From Candidatus Tectimicrobiota bacterium (GTDB lineage Bacteria; JACPSX01), in the NCBI GenBank assembly GCA_016193065.1, contig JACPSX010000157.1, forward strand, positions 1 through 6,044: a DNA stretch of 6,044 nt. Direction: 5' to 3'. Both the position numbers and the translations under genes were made by a program. Shown here one piece after another: positions 5,940-6,044 of the stretch. The notes beneath the pieces were generated by a model, which searched no databases, was not told the origin of the DNA, and worked only from the letters and a program-made list of their open reading frames with translations. Every line of letters starts with the position of its first letter. Position 1 is the stretch's first letter.

Positions 5940-6044
5940 CGACCCGCGCCGCCCTCCAGTTCCTGGCCCCCTGGATCAGCAAGAGCCTGGTCCAATTGGA
6001 ACCCGCAGAAGAAATCCTCTTCCTGCAAGGCCAGGCCATCCAAC
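5937..6044 (+). pseudogene. Second, partial copy of the PUA-like RNA-binding gene, cut by the window end
   Basis: From 5942 to the window end the plus strand matches 4731-4833 of the PUA-like gene without gaps: 87 of 103 bases are identical. The encoded 34 residues (TRAALQFLAPW through FLQGQAIQ) differ from the first copy at four positions. Similarity stops at about 5937, so at least the first ~74 codons of the gene are missing. An in-frame ATG exists at 5900, inside the methylase-tail remnant, but it has no Shine-Dalgarno, so a truncated pseudogene is more likely than a functional chimera. The 3' end is outside the window and may be intact. Confidence 0.75.
5942..6044 (+). repeat. Direct repeat, right copy (window edge)
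   Basis: Right member of the pair with 4731-4833, same orientation. Its left limit is sharp: the five bases at 5932-5936 share only one identity with the matching bases of the first copy, while those at 5937-5941 share four. Confidence 0.85.

Overview
The window reads as a GC-rich bacterial chromosome segment, most likely from a deltaproteobacterium in the broad sense (Desulfobacterota-like). The main clue is a protein resembling the DUF6178 family, which I know mainly from that group. The GlgB and RNA methyltransferase sequences fit but do not narrow the lineage, and the assignment rests on recalled family distribution rather than a search.

Layout. Positions 1-1548 (+) carry the 3' part of glgB, the glycogen branching enzyme, with an intact catalytic core. 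Positions 1549-1883 are non-coding and hold small hairpins, a palindromic REP/MITE-like repeat (about 1619-1730) and a good candidate promoter just before the next gene. From 1884 to 4979 (+) lies a tight three-gene unit: a 577-residue DUF6178-like helical protein, an RsmB/RsmF/NSUN-type RNA cytosine-C5 methyltransferase starting 5 nt after it, and a 156-residue PUA-like RNA-binding protein overlapping the methyltransferase end by 32 nt in another frame. The last two look like the catalytic and RNA-binding halves of an RsmF-type enzyme encoded as separate proteins.

Positions 5000-5652 (-) hold a convergent toxin-antitoxin pair: a DUF2281/VapB-like antitoxin followed, with an ATGA overlap, by a PIN-domain VapC-like toxin with all four acidic residues. 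This block is visibly more AT-rich than its neighbours, as expected for mobile accessory DNA.

From 5653 the DNA looks like an accumulation zone. About 176 nt without a gene are followed by the last ~37 codons of what appears to be a DNA methyltransferase or restriction-type protein (5829-5939, minus). At about 5937 this switches abruptly to a second, diverged copy of the PUA-like gene on the plus strand, which runs off the window end. That copy matches 4731-4833 at 87 of 103 bases with no gaps, so the toxin-antitoxin pair and the methylase tail sit between two direct copies of the PUA-like sequence. This duplication and its chimeric junction are the most unusual features here. I see no CRISPR array, rRNA, tRNA or recognisable transposase.
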